Positions 9,633-18,429 are shown, numbered from the stretch's first letter. The stretch is 64,000 nucleotides of DNA from Loktanella sp. 3ANDIMAR09 (GCF_001420005.1 NZ_LJAK01000001.1:62001-126000), one strand, 5' to 3'. A program made the numbers and translations. The notes: generated from the sequence alone by a model not told the origin.

Positions 9633-9809
9633 ATGACAGACACCCATGACGACCTGCCACCCGCCGCGAAACGCGCCCTCGCCGAGGCCGCAGAACGCCG
9701 CAAAAAGGCCCAAGAGCTTGCGTTACCGCCCGAACTCGGGGGCCGCAACGGACCCGAACCCGTGCGCTACGGCGACTGGGAAAACAAAGGGTTGGCGATC
9801 GATTTCTAG
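9633..9809 (+). CDS. DUF1674 / succinate dehydrogenase assembly factor 4-like protein
   Basis: A 58-residue protein. The C-terminal half carries the family signature GPEPVRYGDWENKG followed by the ending LAIDF, which is the hallmark of SDHAF4/Sdh8 and its alphaproteobacterial relatives. The N-terminal half is a charged helix rich in Ala, Arg and Lys. In mitochondria SDHAF4 chaperones the flavinylated SdhA subunit; the same role here is inferred. It is divergent from rsmB (67 bp apart) and overlaps the tail of the convergent 9806-10165 gene by 4 bp. The ATG at 9633 is the only sensible start. It is short enough that automated callers could miss it. Confidence 0.85.
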   Translation: MTDTHDDLPPAAKRALAEAAERRKKAQELALPPELGGRNGPEPVRYGDWENKGLAIDF

Positions 9810-10165
9810 CGTAGACGCAGGCTGGCTGCGCGGCCCGCACCCTGATCGACGGTAAATCGCACCTCGTCACCGCGCGCCTCGACCAGCTGGCAATTGTAGC
9901 CCAGATCGTCACCGCCCCAGTCCAGGCTGCGGCAGAAATAGCCGTCCTGCCACGTCCATTCGCCTGTCACGTCCCAGCCCATGGCGTCACCCTTGATCAC
10001 GCCAGATGGGGAAACCGCGATGTCGATGTTGTACAGCAGATGGGTCAGTCTTTGACCGCCAACCAGGTCGAGGAAAACATCCTCGTCGGAAATGCGCTGC
10101 CAGTCCTGCGCCGCAGCCGCGACAGGCAAAAACAAGAAAACGGCAAACAGGCGAAACAGGGTCAT
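9806..10165 (-). CDS. Small secreted protein of unknown function
   Basis: A 119-residue protein with a clear signal peptide (MTLFRLFAVFLFLPVAAAAQ), so probably periplasmic. The mature part is rich in Trp, Asp and Gly, with two cysteines (in YFCRSL and YNCQLV) that could form a disulphide, and the segment GDVTGEW-like around GWDVTGEWTWQDGYF. The ATG at 10165 follows a strong GAGGAGG ribosome-binding site. It lies 59 bp downstream of dapB on the same strand. I recall similar proteins being mislabelled dihydrodipicolinate reductase because of this neighbour; there is no NAD-binding fold here. Function unknown. Confidence 0.75.
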   Translation of the reverse strand: MTLFRLFAVFLFLPVAAAAQDWQRISDEDVFLDLVGGQRLTHLLYNIDIAVSPSGVIKGDAMGWDVTGEWTWQDGYFCRSLDWGGDDLGYNCQLVEARGDEVRFTVDQGAGRAASLRLR

Positions 10166-10224
10166 CGTGGCGTCCTCCTCTTACGAAAGCTAAGATAGGT
10201 CGCCCGCACACAGATCAAGACAGG

Positions 10225-11034
10225 CTAAAGCCCCAGCACATTCAACATGTCGTAATGTCCCGGCGCACGATCCTGCCCCCAGAGCGCGGCCTTGAGCGCG
10301 CCACGCGCAAACACGCTGCGGTCGGTGGCACGGTGGCGCAGGGTGATCTGTTCGCCATCGGCGGCAAAGATCACGTCATGGTCGCCCACCGTATCGCCAC
10401 CCCGGATTGCATGAAAACCGATATCGCCCCGCTTGCGCGCGCCCGTGATCCCGTCGCGTCCCGAATCGCGCACATCCGCAAGGTCAACGCCGCGCCCGGC
10501 GGCGGCGGCCTCGCCCAACATCAGCGCGGTGCCCGAGGGCGCATCAACCTTGTGGCGGTGATGCGCCTCGACGATCTCGATGTCGTAATCAGCGTCCAGC
10601 GCCGCCGCGACCTTTTGCGCGAGCACGGTCAGCAGGTTCACGCCCAGCGACATGTTGCCCGCCCGCACGATCACGGCGTGATGGGCCGCACGGTCGATGG
10701 CGGCGATGTCTTCGGGGGTCAGGCCGGTGGTGCCGATCACGTGGACCGCGCGTGCCTGCGCTGCCAGACCTGCGAACTGCACGGTCGCGGCGGGGGCCGT
10801 GAAATCAATCACGGCCTGCGCCTTGGCAAATGTCGCGACCGGATCATCGCTGACTGTCACGCCCAGTGCGGCCCCGCCCATCGCTGTGCCGATGTCCTGA
10901 CCGACCCAGTCATGGCCGGGCCGTTCCAGCGCGCCCACCAGACGGCAGGCGTCCGATGCGGTCACGGTCTGCACCAGCATCTGGCCCATCCGCCCCGATG
11001 CCCCGGTGATCACAATGCCCGGCAGATCTGTCAT
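10225..11034 (-). CDS. dapB: 4-hydroxy-tetrahydrodipicolinate reductase
   Basis: A 269-residue enzyme that reduces hydroxy-tetrahydrodipicolinate with NAD(P)H in the lysine/diaminopimelate pathway. The N-terminal Rossmann motif GASGRMGQ follows the start directly. The catalytic segment [16 protein letters not shown] carries the conserved His pair, Lys and substrate-binding residues. The C-terminal domain has GDHDVIFA. I chose the ATG at 11034 since homologues begin a few residues before the dinucleotide-binding motif; a longer in-frame version to 11256 would overlap rbfA on the other strand. Length is normal for the family. Confidence 0.96.
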   Translation of the reverse strand: MTDLPGIVITGASGRMGQMLVQTVTASDACRLVGALERPGHDWVGQDIGTAMGGAALGVTVSDDPVATFAKAQAVIDFTAPAATVQFAGLAAQARAVHVIGTTGLTPEDIAAIDRAAHHAVIVRAGNMSLGVNLLTVLAQKVAAALDADYDIEIVEAHHRHKVDAPSGTALMLGEAAAAGRGVDLADVRDSGRDGITGARKRGDIGFHAIRGGDTVGDHDVIFAADGEQITLRHRATDRSVFARGALKAALWGQDRAPGHYDMLNVLGL

Positions 11035-11132
11035 GGTCTCGTCCCCTTGATATGCCCCGCCCTGATAGCGAGGTCGCGCCGTCACGAAAAGCCTTGCTTG
11101 GAAATCCCGCGCCCCACGGTTAGATGAACCCC

Positions 11133-11534
11133 ATGGCAAAGAAAAACTCTTCGGGCGGTGCCCCAAATCAACGACAGCTGCGCGTGGGCGAATTGATTCG
11201 CCGCCGTTTGTCGGAATTATTGCAACGGGGCGAAATCCACGACCCCGACCTTGCACGCATGATGATTACCGTGGGCGAGGTGCGCTGTTCACCCGATCTG
11301 TCGGTCGCGACCGCCTATGTGCTGCCGCTGGGTGGCAACCACAAGGAAGAGGCGCTGCTGGCCCTGCGCAAATCCCGCCACGAAATCCGGCGCGAGGTCG
11401 CAAAGGTCCTGAACATCAAGTTCGCCCCCGAAATCCGGTTCGAGATCGACGATACCTTTGACCGCATGGACGCGACCCGCGCCCTGTTTGCCGAGGAAAA
11501 GGTACGCCGCGATCTGGATCAGGACGACGAGTGA
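11133..11534 (+). CDS. rbfA: Ribosome-binding factor A
   Basis: A 133-residue KH-type protein needed for maturation of the 30S subunit and 16S rRNA 5' end processing. Recognisable blocks are [17 protein letters not shown] near the N terminus, [17 protein letters not shown] in the centre, and [15 protein letters not shown] near the C terminus. The ATG at 11133 (MAKK) is preferred; an in-frame ATG at 11124 is possible. It is divergent from dapB, and its stop codon overlaps the next gene's ATG by one base, so it heads an operon with the glycosidase-like gene and perhaps truB. Confidence 0.94.
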   Translation: MAKKNSSGGAPNQRQLRVGELIRRRLSELLQRGEIHDPDLARMMITVGEVRCSPDLSVATAYVLPLGGNHKEEALLALRKSRHEIRREVAKVLNIKFAPEIRFEIDDTFDRMDATRALFAEEKVRRDLDQDDE

Positions 11535-12250
11535 TGCGCGCGCTGCTTGTCGGTCTGCTGCTGGCTGCCAGTCCCGCCGCCGCCGTCACCTGCGAGGATA
11601 TCACGTTCGAAGGTGCGTCCTTTACCGCCTGCACCGTTGACGCCGCTACCGAGGATCTGCGCCTGTTTCACCGCGACGCGGCAGGCGCGGTTCTGGGCAC
11701 ATTCAGCAATATCGAAACTGCGATTGCGCCGCGCACCCTGGCGTTCGCGATGAATGCGGGCATGTATCACGAGGACCGCCGCGCGGTCGGCCTGTACATT
11801 CAGGACGGGGTGCAGACAGCCGGGATCGTGACATCCGACGGGCCCGGCAACTTTGGCCTGCTGCCCAACGGGTTGCTGTGCCTGACCGACGACAGCGCAC
11901 GGGTCATCGAATCGCTGACCTATGTGGCAACGCAGCCCGATTGCCGTGACGCCAGCCAATCCGGGCCGATGCTAGTCATCGACGGCGCGCTGCATCCCGA
12001 TTTCATCCCCGATAGCGACAGCTTGAACATCCGCAACGGTGTCGGCACCAGCGCCGACGGCACCCGTGCCGTCTTTGCCATCGCCAACCAGCCGGTGAAT
12101 TTCCACACTTTTGCGCGGTTTTTCCGCGACCGGATGGAAACGCCCGACGCGCTGTATTTCGACGGTCGCGTTTCACGGATGCTTGCGCCGCAGCTGGGGC
12201 GGAACGATTTCGGCCTGCCGATGGGGCCAATGGTCGGCGTGGTCGAATAG
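11534..12250 (+). CDS. Secreted phosphodiester glycosidase (NAGPA/DUF2233) domain protein
   Basis: A 238-residue protein with a signal peptide ([17 protein letters not shown]). The mature domain resembles the phosphodiester glycosidase (NAGPA) fold, with FAMNAGMYHEDRRAVGLYI, LPNGLLCLTDD, SGPMLVIDGALHP, IRNGVGTSADGTRAVFAI, and LYFDGRVSRML. These are the NGGF-like, GPxLv and nGxG blocks of the family. Bacterial members are thought to act on cell-envelope glycosides; the substrate is unknown. The ATG at 11534 shares a base with the rbfA stop, implying coupling. A GTG one codon upstream is the alternative start. Confidence 0.8.
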   Translation: MRALLVGLLLAASPAAAVTCEDITFEGASFTACTVDAATEDLRLFHRDAAGAVLGTFSNIETAIAPRTLAFAMNAGMYHEDRRAVGLYIQDGVQTAGIVTSDGPGNFGLLPNGLLCLTDDSARVIESLTYVATQPDCRDASQSGPMLVIDGALHPDFIPDSDSLNIRNGVGTSADGTRAVFAIANQPVNFHTFARFFRDRMETPDALYFDGRVSRMLAPQLGRNDFGLPMGPMVGVVE

Positions 12251-12314
12251 ACCAGCCGCTTGACCCGGCGGCGCACGGGGCCTAGCACGCGCCTTCATCT
12301 ATTCGGAGCATGAC

Positions 12315-13232
12315 ATGGGTCGTCGCAAAAAGGGTCGCAATATTTCGGGCTGGCTGGTCGTGGACAAACCCGCCGGGATTACCTCGACCAGCGTCGTGAA
12401 CAAGGTGCGCTGGGCGCTGGACGCCAACAAGGCTGGCCACGCGGGCACCCTCGATCCCGATGCAACCGGTGTTCTGGCCATCGCCCTGGGCGAGGCCACC
12501 AAGACGGTGCCCTACATCACCGACGCGCTGAAGGCCTACACATTCACCGTGCGGCTGGGTCAGGCCACGAACACCGACGACGCCGAGGGCGAGGTCATCG
12601 CATCCTCTGACGCACGCCCGACGGATGATGAAATAAAGGCCGCTCTGGGCGCATTCGTCGGTGACATCGAACAGGTGCCGCCGCAGTTTTCCGCGGTCAA
12701 GATCGACGGTGAACGCGCCTACAAACGCGCCCGCGACGGCGAGGCGATGGACATTGCGGCGCGCCCCCTCTGGGTCGACAGCCTGCTGATGGACGACCGC
12801 CCCGACGCGGATCACGTCACATTGGAAATGGTCTGCGGCAAGGGCGGCTATGTCCGGTCCATCGCCCGCGATCTGGGTCAGGCGCTGGGCTGCTACGGTC
12901 ACGTGCGCGAGTTGCGTCGCATCTGGTCCGGCCCGTTCAAGGCCGAGGATGGCCTGACGCTGGACCGGATCGACGCGCTGGCCCGCACCCCGGAACTGGA
13001 CGCCCATGTGCTGCCGCTCGAGGTGGGTTTGCACGACATGCCAGAGGTCACCTGCATGACCGCAAGTCTGGGACCGCTGCGCAACGGCAACGCAGCCACG
13101 GTCATCGCAAACGGTATCGACTACGGAACCGAAGTCTGGGCATCGCACGATGGGAAGGCGGTTGCGGTCGGCCGCCTGATGGGGTCTGAAATCCATCCCA
13201 GCCGCGTCTTTGTACGCCATGACGACGCCTGA
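12315..13232 (+). CDS. truB: tRNA pseudouridine(55) synthase
   Basis: A 305-residue pseudouridine synthase acting on U55 of the tRNA T-loop. The catalytic Asp47 lies in [34 protein letters not shown] and [19 protein letters not shown] are standard TruB blocks, and [13 protein letters not shown] is the family's RNA-binding motif. The C-terminal extension (after about residue 230) resembles a small PUA-like tail. Length is normal. rbfA-truB-rpsO-pnp is a common translation/RNA-decay cluster; here other genes lie between truB and rpsO. It overlaps the next gene by 14 bp. Confidence 0.96.
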   Translation: MGRRKKGRNISGWLVVDKPAGITSTSVVNKVRWALDANKAGHAGTLDPDATGVLAIALGEATKTVPYITDALKAYTFTVRLGQATNTDDAEGEVIASSDARPTDDEIKAALGAFVGDIEQVPPQFSAVKIDGERAYKRARDGEAMDIAARPLWVDSLLMDDRPDADHVTLEMVCGKGGYVRSIARDLGQALGCYGHVRELRRIWSGPFKAEDGLTLDRIDALARTPELDAHVLPLEVGLHDMPEVTCMTASLGPLRNGNAATVIANGIDYGTEVWASHDGKAVAVGRLMGSEIHPSRVFVRHDDA

Positions 13233-13743
13233 CGGCACGGTTTCACGGCATTTCACGGCACCCGATGGCACCGTGTCCACGGCGGTCTATTCGCTCTGCG
13301 ACACCTACCGCTATGCGCTGAGGCGGGTCTGGGGCGATGCCCCGGCGCTTGCCTTTGTGATGTTGAACCCGTCCACCGCGACCGAGGCCGCGAACGACCC
13401 CACGATTGCACGCTGCGAGGCGCGCGCCCGCGCTGGCGGTCATGGTGGGTTGATCATCGCCAATCTGTTCGCCTTTCGCGCAACCGATCCGCGCGACCTG
13501 CGCGCCGCTGCAGCACCCATCGGCCCCGACAACGACCGCCTGTTGCTGGACATGTGCCGCAATGCCGGATTGATCGTCGCGGGCTGGGGCGTCCACGGTG
13601 TCCATCTGGACCGTGCTGCGACCGTGCGTGCGCTTTTGCGTGACAGCGGAGTGCGGCTGCATACACTGGGCCTGACAAAGCACGGCCACCCGCGCCACCC
13701 GCTCTATGTCAGCTACGCCATCCAGCCGGAGCCCTGGACATGA
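13219..13743 (+). CDS. DUF1643 domain-containing protein
   Basis: A 174-residue cytoplasmic protein of the DUF1643 family. The diagnostic blocks are [56 protein letters not shown] and [14 protein letters not shown]. The conserved Asn, Asp, Arg and His residues suggest an enzyme, but no activity is established. An imperfect direct repeat of nine or so residues near the start ([18 protein letters not shown]) is visible. I took the ATG at 13219; a TTG at 13210 is also open. It overlaps both truB and the following hydrolase gene, so it is translated within that operon. Confidence 0.85.
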   Translation: MTTPDGTVSRHFTAPDGTVSTAVYSLCDTYRYALRRVWGDAPALAFVMLNPSTATEAANDPTIARCEARARAGGHGGLIIANLFAFRATDPRDLRAAAAPIGPDNDRLLLDMCRNAGLIVAGWGVHGVHLDRAATVRALLRDSGVRLHTLGLTKHGHPRHPLYVSYAIQPEPWT

Positions 13744-14630
13744 TCAATGGATTTGAACAGACCCGCGTCGCCTGTGGCGATGTGTATTTGTCCGTGCACC
13801 GCGCCGGGCAAGGCACGCCGCTGATCCTCTTGCACGGCTATCCGCAAAACCACCATTGCTGGGCCAAGGTCGCCCCGACATTCGCCCGACACTTCAACGT
13901 GATCGTGCCCGACCTGCGCGGCTACGGCGACAGCGACGCCCCCCCGGACAACGCGGAACACAGCACCTATTCCAAACGGACCATGGCCGCGGATATCGCC
14001 AACATGATGAATGCGCTTGGCATTGATCGGGCGCATGTGCTGGGTCACGACCGGGGCGCACGGGTGGCCTACCGCCTTGCCCTCGATCATCCTGACCTGA
14101 TCGACCGTCTGGGTATCATCGAGATCGTCCCGACCGGGGATTTCTGGGGCGCATGGAACGCCGATCTGGCGCTGGCGGCCTATCACTGGACGTTCCTCGC
14201 CCAGCCCGCACCCTTGCCCGAACGGATGATCGGCATGGACGGCGCGGGCTACGCAGACTGGACGCTGCGCGCCTGGACACTGGCAAAGGGGTTGGACGAT
14301 TTCACCCCTGCTGCACTGGCATCCTACCGCGCGCAGATGGCCGACCCGGCACGTGTTCATGCGATGTGCGCCGACTACCGTGCCGGTGCATTTTTCGACC
14401 GGCAACTGGACGAGGCAGACCGCGCAGCAGGCGCACAGATCGCGGCACCGCTGCGATTTCTCTGGGCGGAAAGCGGATTTCCCGCGCGCACCGGTGACCC
14501 GCTGGACCTGTGGCGCCGCTGGGCAAGCGATGTCACCGGCAACGCCTGCCGGTCCGGCCATTTCGCGATGGAGGAAAATCCACAGGCGGTGCTGGATACC
14601 TTTTTGCCGCACTTCGGGGCGTTAACCTAA
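13740..14630 (+). CDS. Alpha/beta hydrolase, haloacetate dehalogenase-like
   Basis: A 296-residue alpha/beta hydrolase close to fluoroacetate/haloacetate dehalogenases. It has HGYPQNHHCW, DLRGYGDSD, and the nucleophile elbow GHDRGAR with Asp104 and the two carboxylate-binding arginines 105 and 108. The halide-pocket pair His149-Trp150 (YHWTFLAQPAPLPE), Tyr213 and the general base His274 (GHFAMEENP) are also present. The position normally held by the acid Asp in LDILPT is Glu128 here (IIEIVPT). Epoxide hydrolases share the fold but lack the HW pair and the second Arg. Its ATG overlaps the DUF1643 stop (ATGA). Substrate is inferred from motifs only. Confidence 0.82.
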   Translation: MINGFEQTRVACGDVYLSVHRAGQGTPLILLHGYPQNHHCWAKVAPTFARHFNVIVPDLRGYGDSDAPPDNAEHSTYSKRTMAADIANMMNALGIDRAHVLGHDRGARVAYRLALDHPDLIDRLGIIEIVPTGDFWGAWNADLALAAYHWTFLAQPAPLPERMIGMDGAGYADWTLRAWTLAKGLDDFTPAALASYRAQMADPARVHAMCADYRAGAFFDRQLDEADRAAGAQIAAPLRFLWAESGFPARTGDPLDLWRRWASDVTGNACRSGHFAMEENPQAVLDTFLPHFGALT

Positions 14631-14720
14631 GAGTCAGTTCACCCATAGGCCTGGCCGTTTTTGATGGTATCCCCGGCGTCGCGACTGGACCGGGGGCGTT
14701 CCAATTCAAAGGATGTCAGA

Positions 14721-15590
14721 ATGCTTGGGTTTCTTGGACTGTTCGGCCTCGCCATGGGTGGCCTTGTTTTCTTGCAGCACGATAGCGATGACGACGACCA
14801 GCCAGTCAGCGGTGCCGCTGCTGACGACACCGGCCAGATGGCTGGACTTGACCAGATGCTGGATGCCAGCGGCACCGATGTTCTGGCCATGGTGCAGGTC
14901 GACGAAACCGCAGGGGATGACGCAGGCGGGGGCGATTATGTCCCCCTTGACGACGGAACGCAGAACGATCCCCGCTGGATCGCGATTGCCCGGACCCAGG
15001 GCACCGATGACGATGATGTCCTGTCTGGAGAAGAGACCAGCGACACCATGGACGGTGGCATTGGCGACGATACGATCATCGGAAAAGGTGGTAATGACAG
15101 CCTGTCGGGCGGCGATGGCAGTGACTGGATCAACGCAGGTCAGGGGGATGACTCGGTGTCCGGCGACGCTGGTGACGATATCCTTCAGGGTGGATGGGGC
15201 AACGACACCCTGACCGGAGGAGAGGGCCGTGACACCATGTTCGGTGGACGCGGTGACGATCTGATGAACGGCGCCGACGATGACGGCGCGCAGGATTTCC
15301 TCAATGGTGGCGACGGCAACGACATACTGATTGCGGGTCAGGACGATATGCTGCACGGCGGTGACGGCAACGATCTGTTTGTCATGGATGTCGGGGCGGG
15401 TGCGACGATTTCGGACTACGACGCGGCGCGGGATACGATCGAACTGACATACGACAATTCACCGCCAGACCTGTCGACCCAGACCGATGACGACGGCTTG
15501 ACGCTGTTCGCCGATGGCACACCGGCGGCGCGTCTGCTGGGGGTCACCGAACTGGACCTCGATACCGTGGTCCTGACACCTGCTGCATAA
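14721..15590 (+). CDS. RTX (haemolysin-type) calcium-binding repeat protein
   Basis: A 289-residue protein. It opens with a hydrophobic segment (MLGFLGLFGLAMGGLVFL) and then a run of acidic residues. From about residue 110 it has at least seven glycine- and aspartate-rich nonapeptides of the GGxGxDxLx type, such as GGDGSDWIN, GGWGNDTLT and GGRGDDLMN, which fold as a calcium-binding parallel beta-roll. The start is set by the ATG preceded by AAAGGA; a longer frame from 14661 was rejected. RTX proteins are usually exported by type I secretion through a C-terminal signal, but the N-terminal hydrophobic segment suggests anchoring or Sec export. No secretion genes lie nearby. Function unknown. Confidence 0.82.
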   Translation: MLGFLGLFGLAMGGLVFLQHDSDDDDQPVSGAAADDTGQMAGLDQMLDASGTDVLAMVQVDETAGDDAGGGDYVPLDDGTQNDPRWIAIARTQGTDDDDVLSGEETSDTMDGGIGDDTIIGKGGNDSLSGGDGSDWINAGQGDDSVSGDAGDDILQGGWGNDTLTGGEGRDTMFGGRGDDLMNGADDDGAQDFLNGGDGNDILIAGQDDMLHGGDGNDLFVMDVGAGATISDYDAARDTIELTYDNSPPDLSTQTDDDGLTLFADGTPAARLLGVTELDLDTVVLTPAA

Positions 15591-15701
15591 ACTGCTTTTC
15601 TTTTGGGCGCGTGCTGACTATAGGCACGCATCCACCCTCCACGGGCCTTTCTGGACGACATCCCGGATTGCGCCATTCACCCTTTTACACAGGAGACCCC
15701 G

Positions 15702-15971
15702 ATGTCGATTACGCCCGAAGAAAAAGCACGGATCATGAAAGAGTTCGCAACCAAGGAAGGCGACACCGGTTCGCCCGAGGTTCAGGTTGCGATCCTGTCC
15801 AGCCGCATCGCGACCCTGACAGAGCATTTCAAGACCCACAAGAAAGACAACCACGGCCGTCGCGGCCTGCTGAAGATGGTTGCCCTGCGCCGCAAGTTGC
15901 TGGACTACGCACGGTCCAAGGACGAAGCCCGCTATCAGGACCTGATCAAGCGTCTGGGCCTGCGCCGCTAA
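15702..15971 (+). CDS. rpsO: 30S ribosomal protein S15
   Basis: An 89-residue protein of normal length. It has the S15 fold's conserved blocks: [19 protein letters not shown], the [18 protein letters not shown] loop that contacts 16S rRNA, and a C-terminal [19 protein letters not shown]. It binds the central domain of 16S rRNA early in 30S assembly. It is preceded by AGGAGA and followed by a strong terminator, so it is probably monocistronic. Usually it lies next to pnp, but here 2.8 kb separate them. Confidence 0.98.
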   Translation: MSITPEEKARIMKEFATKEGDTGSPEVQVAILSSRIATLTEHFKTHKKDNHGRRGLLKMVALRRKLLDYARSKDEARYQDLIKRLGLRR

Positions 15972-15997
15972 GCGCACGACGCCTGTCGTATCGACAA

Positions 15998-16027
15998 ACG
16001 CCCGCTGGTTATCCAGCGGGCGTTTTG
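15998..16027 (+). terminator. Rho-independent terminator of rpsO
   Basis: A perfect GC-rich stem (ACGCCCGCTGG pairing with CCAGCGGGCGT) with a TTAT loop, followed by TTTT, 26 bp after the rpsO stop. Its sequence is nearly the same as the terminator after csbD 360 bp downstream. Confidence 0.92.
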
Positions 16028-16066
16028 CGTTGCAACGGCATGCATTGGCCTAGTCAAAGTTCCGGT

Positions 16067-16091
16067 GAAACCAAAACGCGCCCTGCGCGTT
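16067..16091 (+). promoter_or_regulatory. Possible ECF-type stress promoter for csbD
   Basis: GAAAC, a 16-bp spacer and CGTT lie 62 bp upstream of the csbD start. This is one base from the alphaproteobacterial EcfG consensus (GGAAC, 16-17 bp, CGTT), and CsbD genes are frequent general-stress targets. Many Rhodobacterales lack the EcfG system, so this is only a candidate. Confidence 0.25.
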
Positions 16092-16153
16092 ATCCTTGCA
16101 AGCAGCGTGTCGCGACGATCACCGTCGCACCTGCAACACACAGGAGAATTCAC

Positions 16154-16336
16154 ATGGGTGAACTCACAGACAAGGCAAAAGCAGCTGGCAACAAGGCCGC
16201 AGGTTCCATCAAGGAAGCAGTGGGCAAAGCCACCGACAACGAAGAACTGGAAGCCGAAGGCAAAGCACAGCAGGTCAAGGGATCTGCGCAGGACGTGTCC
16301 GGCACCGTCAAGGGCGCGCTGGGCGACGACGTCTGA
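16154..16336 (+). CDS. CsbD-family stress-response protein
   Basis: A 60-residue hydrophilic, Ala/Lys/Glu-rich protein that matches CsbD: MGELTDKAKAAGNKAAG, then SIKEAVGKATDNEELEAEGK, then the AQQVKGSAQD block and a GTVKGALGDDV tail. CsbD-like proteins are abundant under stress in many bacteria, but their molecular job is unknown. A good GGAGA ribosome-binding site precedes the ATG, and a terminator follows 22 bp after the stop, so it stands alone. A much longer open frame starting upstream at 15611 includes this gene but would run across rpsO, so the short form is the real one. Confidence 0.88.
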   Translation: MGELTDKAKAAGNKAAGSIKEAVGKATDNEELEAEGKAQQVKGSAQDVSGTVKGALGDDV

Positions 16337-16357
16337 ACCGCCCTCGACCAACAAAGA

Positions 16358-16387
16358 ACGCCCGCCGGTCATCCGGCGGGCGTTTTG
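16358..16387 (+). terminator. Rho-independent terminator of csbD
   Basis: Perfect stem ACGCCCGCCGG / CCGGCGGGCGT with a TCAT loop and TTTT tail. It lies between the convergent csbD and symporter genes and may stop transcription from the csbD side. It differs from the rpsO terminator at only three positions. Confidence 0.9.
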
Positions 16388-16405
16388 CGTGACATCAGAC
16401 CGGTC

Positions 16406-17953
16406 TTAGTGCTCGAACTTGCGGATCTCGCCCGACTTCAGTCGCGTGCCATAGCTGATCAGTTCCTGACGCACGATCTTCATCAGGAAATACAGGGCAA
16501 AGATGTTCACCACGGCCATCGAAAAGATCGCAGCATCCGAGAAGTCGATCACGGGACCAAGGTTGGCCGACGCACCGATCACGATGAACAGGCAGAACAC
16601 AACCTTGAACGCGATTTCCTTGTTCTTGCCTTCACCGACCAGGTAGGTCCATGCCTTCAGCCCGTAGTAGGACCAGCTGATCATCGTCGAGAATGCAAAC
16701 AGCACCACCGCGATTGCCAGCACATAGGGGAACCACGAAATCGTCGACCCGAATGCGGCAGAGGTCAGTGCGACACCCGTGTTGCCATCAACTGTCTGAA
16801 TTGCCGTTCCTGCCTCGTTCAGAACGAACAGGCCCGTTTCAGGGTTCATGATCAACTGGCCCGAAATCGTGATGACCAGCGCCGTCATGGTGCAGATCAC
16901 GACGGTGTCGATCAGCGGCTCCAGCAGACTGACGAAACCTTCGGTGATGGGTTCCTTTGTTTTCACGGCCGAATGCGCAATCGCGGCGGACCCAACACCT
17001 GCCTCGTTCGAAAACGCGGCACGGCGGAATCCCTGGATCAGCGCACCAACCAGACCACCTGCAACACCCAGACCCGTGAACGCCCCGGCAAAGATCTGAC
17101 CAAAGGCCTGACCGATCAGGTTGTAGTTGGCGATCAGGATGATCAGCGAAGCGCCCACATAGATGATGCCCATCAGCGGAACGATCTTTTCCGTAACGCG
17201 CGCGATGGATTTCACACCGCCCACGATCACCGCAAACACGATCAGCGCAAAGATGATACCCGTGATCCAGCCCGGATATTCACCCGTGATCTGCGTGATC
17301 TGCACATGCGCCTGGTTCGCCTGGAACATGTTGCCGCCACCCAGCGCACCCAAGATGCAAAAGACGGAAAAGAGCACCGCCAAGACACCACCGCCGGGCA
17401 GACCCAGTTCAGCAAAGCCCTTTTTCATGTAATACATCGGACCACCGGATACGGTGCCGTCAGGGTATTCGTTTCGGTATTTCACACCCAATGTGCATTC
17501 GGTGAACTTGGCCGCCATGCCCAACAGACCCGCAAGGATCATCCAGAACGTGGCACCCGGTCCGCCGATGCCCACGGCAACCGCAACGCCTGCGATGTTG
17601 CCCAGACCCACGGTGCCCGACAGGGCCGTGGCCAAGGCCTGGAAATGGCTGACCTCGCCCGCGTCATTGGGGTCGGAATAGTCACCTTTGACCAGCGAAA
17701 TCGCATGACCGAAATAACGGAACTGCACGAAACCAAAGTAGATCGTGAAGACGCTCGCCCCGATGACGAGCCACATCACGATCCACGGGAAATTGGTCCC
17801 CGGAAAGTTCGAAAAGATCAAGGACACATAAGGTCCGGTTGCATTCGCAAACGCCTGGTTGACGGTTTCGTCGATGCCCTGCGCGCTGGCCGGTGCCGCG
17901 AACATCAGCGCCGACAGCGCAATCAAAAATCGGGAATAGAGGTATTTCATCAT
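16406..17953 (-). CDS. Alanine/glycine:sodium symporter (AGCS family)
   Basis: A 515-residue inner-membrane transporter with an N-terminal signal-like segment and about 10-11 membrane helices. AGCS family blocks are present: GTVGLGNIAGVAVAVGIGGPG, ATFWMILAGLLGMAAKFTEC, GGPMYYMKKGF, and the downstream SNEAGVGSAAIAHS. It imports alanine or glycine with sodium, fitting a marine heterotroph. The exact amino acid is not determinable. The start has two adjacent ATG codons (17953 and 17950) behind AAAGGG. It follows the universal stress protein gene by 8 bp, so they are probably co-transcribed. Confidence 0.93.
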   Translation of the reverse strand: MMKYLYSRFLIALSALMFAAPASAQGIDETVNQAFANATGPYVSLIFSNFPGTNFPWIVMWLVIGASVFTIYFGFVQFRYFGHAISLVKGDYSDPNDAGEVSHFQALATALSGTVGLGNIAGVAVAVGIGGPGATFWMILAGLLGMAAKFTECTLGVKYRNEYPDGTVSGGPMYYMKKGFAELGLPGGGVLAVLFSVFCILGALGGGNMFQANQAHVQITQITGEYPGWITGIIFALIVFAVIVGGVKSIARVTEKIVPLMGIIYVGASLIILIANYNLIGQAFGQIFAGAFTGLGVAGGLVGALIQGFRRAAFSNEAGVGSAAIAHSAVKTKEPITEGFVSLLEPLIDTVVICTMTALVITISGQLIMNPETGLFVLNEAGTAIQTVDGNTGVALTSAAFGSTISWFPYVLAIAVVLFAFSTMISWSYYGLKAWTYLVGEGKNKEIAFKVVFCLFIVIGASANLGPVIDFSDAAIFSMAVVNIFALYFLMKIVRQELISYGTRLKSGEIRKFEH

Positions 17954-17961
17954 CTGCCCTT

Positions 17962-18399
17962 TCAGTTGACGACGGTAACGGGCACGCGCGCCTGCATCAC
18001 CAGGTTGGATGTCGAGCTGCCGAAAAATCGCGCGCCGATCCCTGTGTCGGCAACCCGACCCACGATGATCTGCTCTGCTTCGTGTTTCCGGGCGAGCCTG
18101 TCCAGCGTATCGGACACGTTGCCGTGCTGGACCACGCCGCTGGCTTTTTGGCCATCAGCGATGACCCGCGCCACTGCGGGTTCGACGATCCGCGATTTGG
18201 CCAGGTCGATTTCTTCCTCGCGCCGTTTGTGGCGTTGCGCGTTTTCCTCGGCGGTCTGGAATGCGAACGGCGACCATTCGATCACATAGGCGATAACCAG
18301 TTCGCAGTCCCCGATCAGTTTCGCCAGCGCCTGTGCATGTTTCAATGCCCTTGCGCCGCTGTCATGGCCATCAAGACCGACCAACAGTTTTGTTGTCAT
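17962..18399 (-). CDS. Universal stress protein (UspA family)
   Basis: A 145-residue single Usp domain. The N-terminal strand is KLLVGLDGHDSGARAL. The C-terminal half carries an ATP-loop type segment, GRVADTGIGARFFGSSTSNLV, close to the G-2X-G-9X-G(S/T) motif, then VPVTVV. It is cytoplasmic; UspA proteins bind nucleotide and are induced by growth arrest and stress. I chose the ATG at 18399 behind GGGGA because the family domain begins there; a start at 18429 adds ten unconserved residues. It is first in a two-gene unit with the alanine/glycine symporter. Confidence 0.88.
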   Translation of the reverse strand: MTTKLLVGLDGHDSGARALKHAQALAKLIGDCELVIAYVIEWSPFAFQTAEENAQRHKRREEEIDLAKSRIVEPAVARVIADGQKASGVVQHGNVSDTLDRLARKHEAEQIIVGRVADTGIGARFFGSSTSNLVMQARVPVTVVN

Positions 18400-18429
18400 T
18401 TGGTGTTCCCCAGCTAAGGGCTGCGACAT

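Noticed and set aside
16385-18289. A 634-codon open frame on the plus strand opposite the symporter gene
   Set aside because: It is antisense to a clear AGCS transporter and universal stress gene; its translation is His/Arg/Asp-rich with no family features, as expected for a shadow frame in GC-rich DNA.
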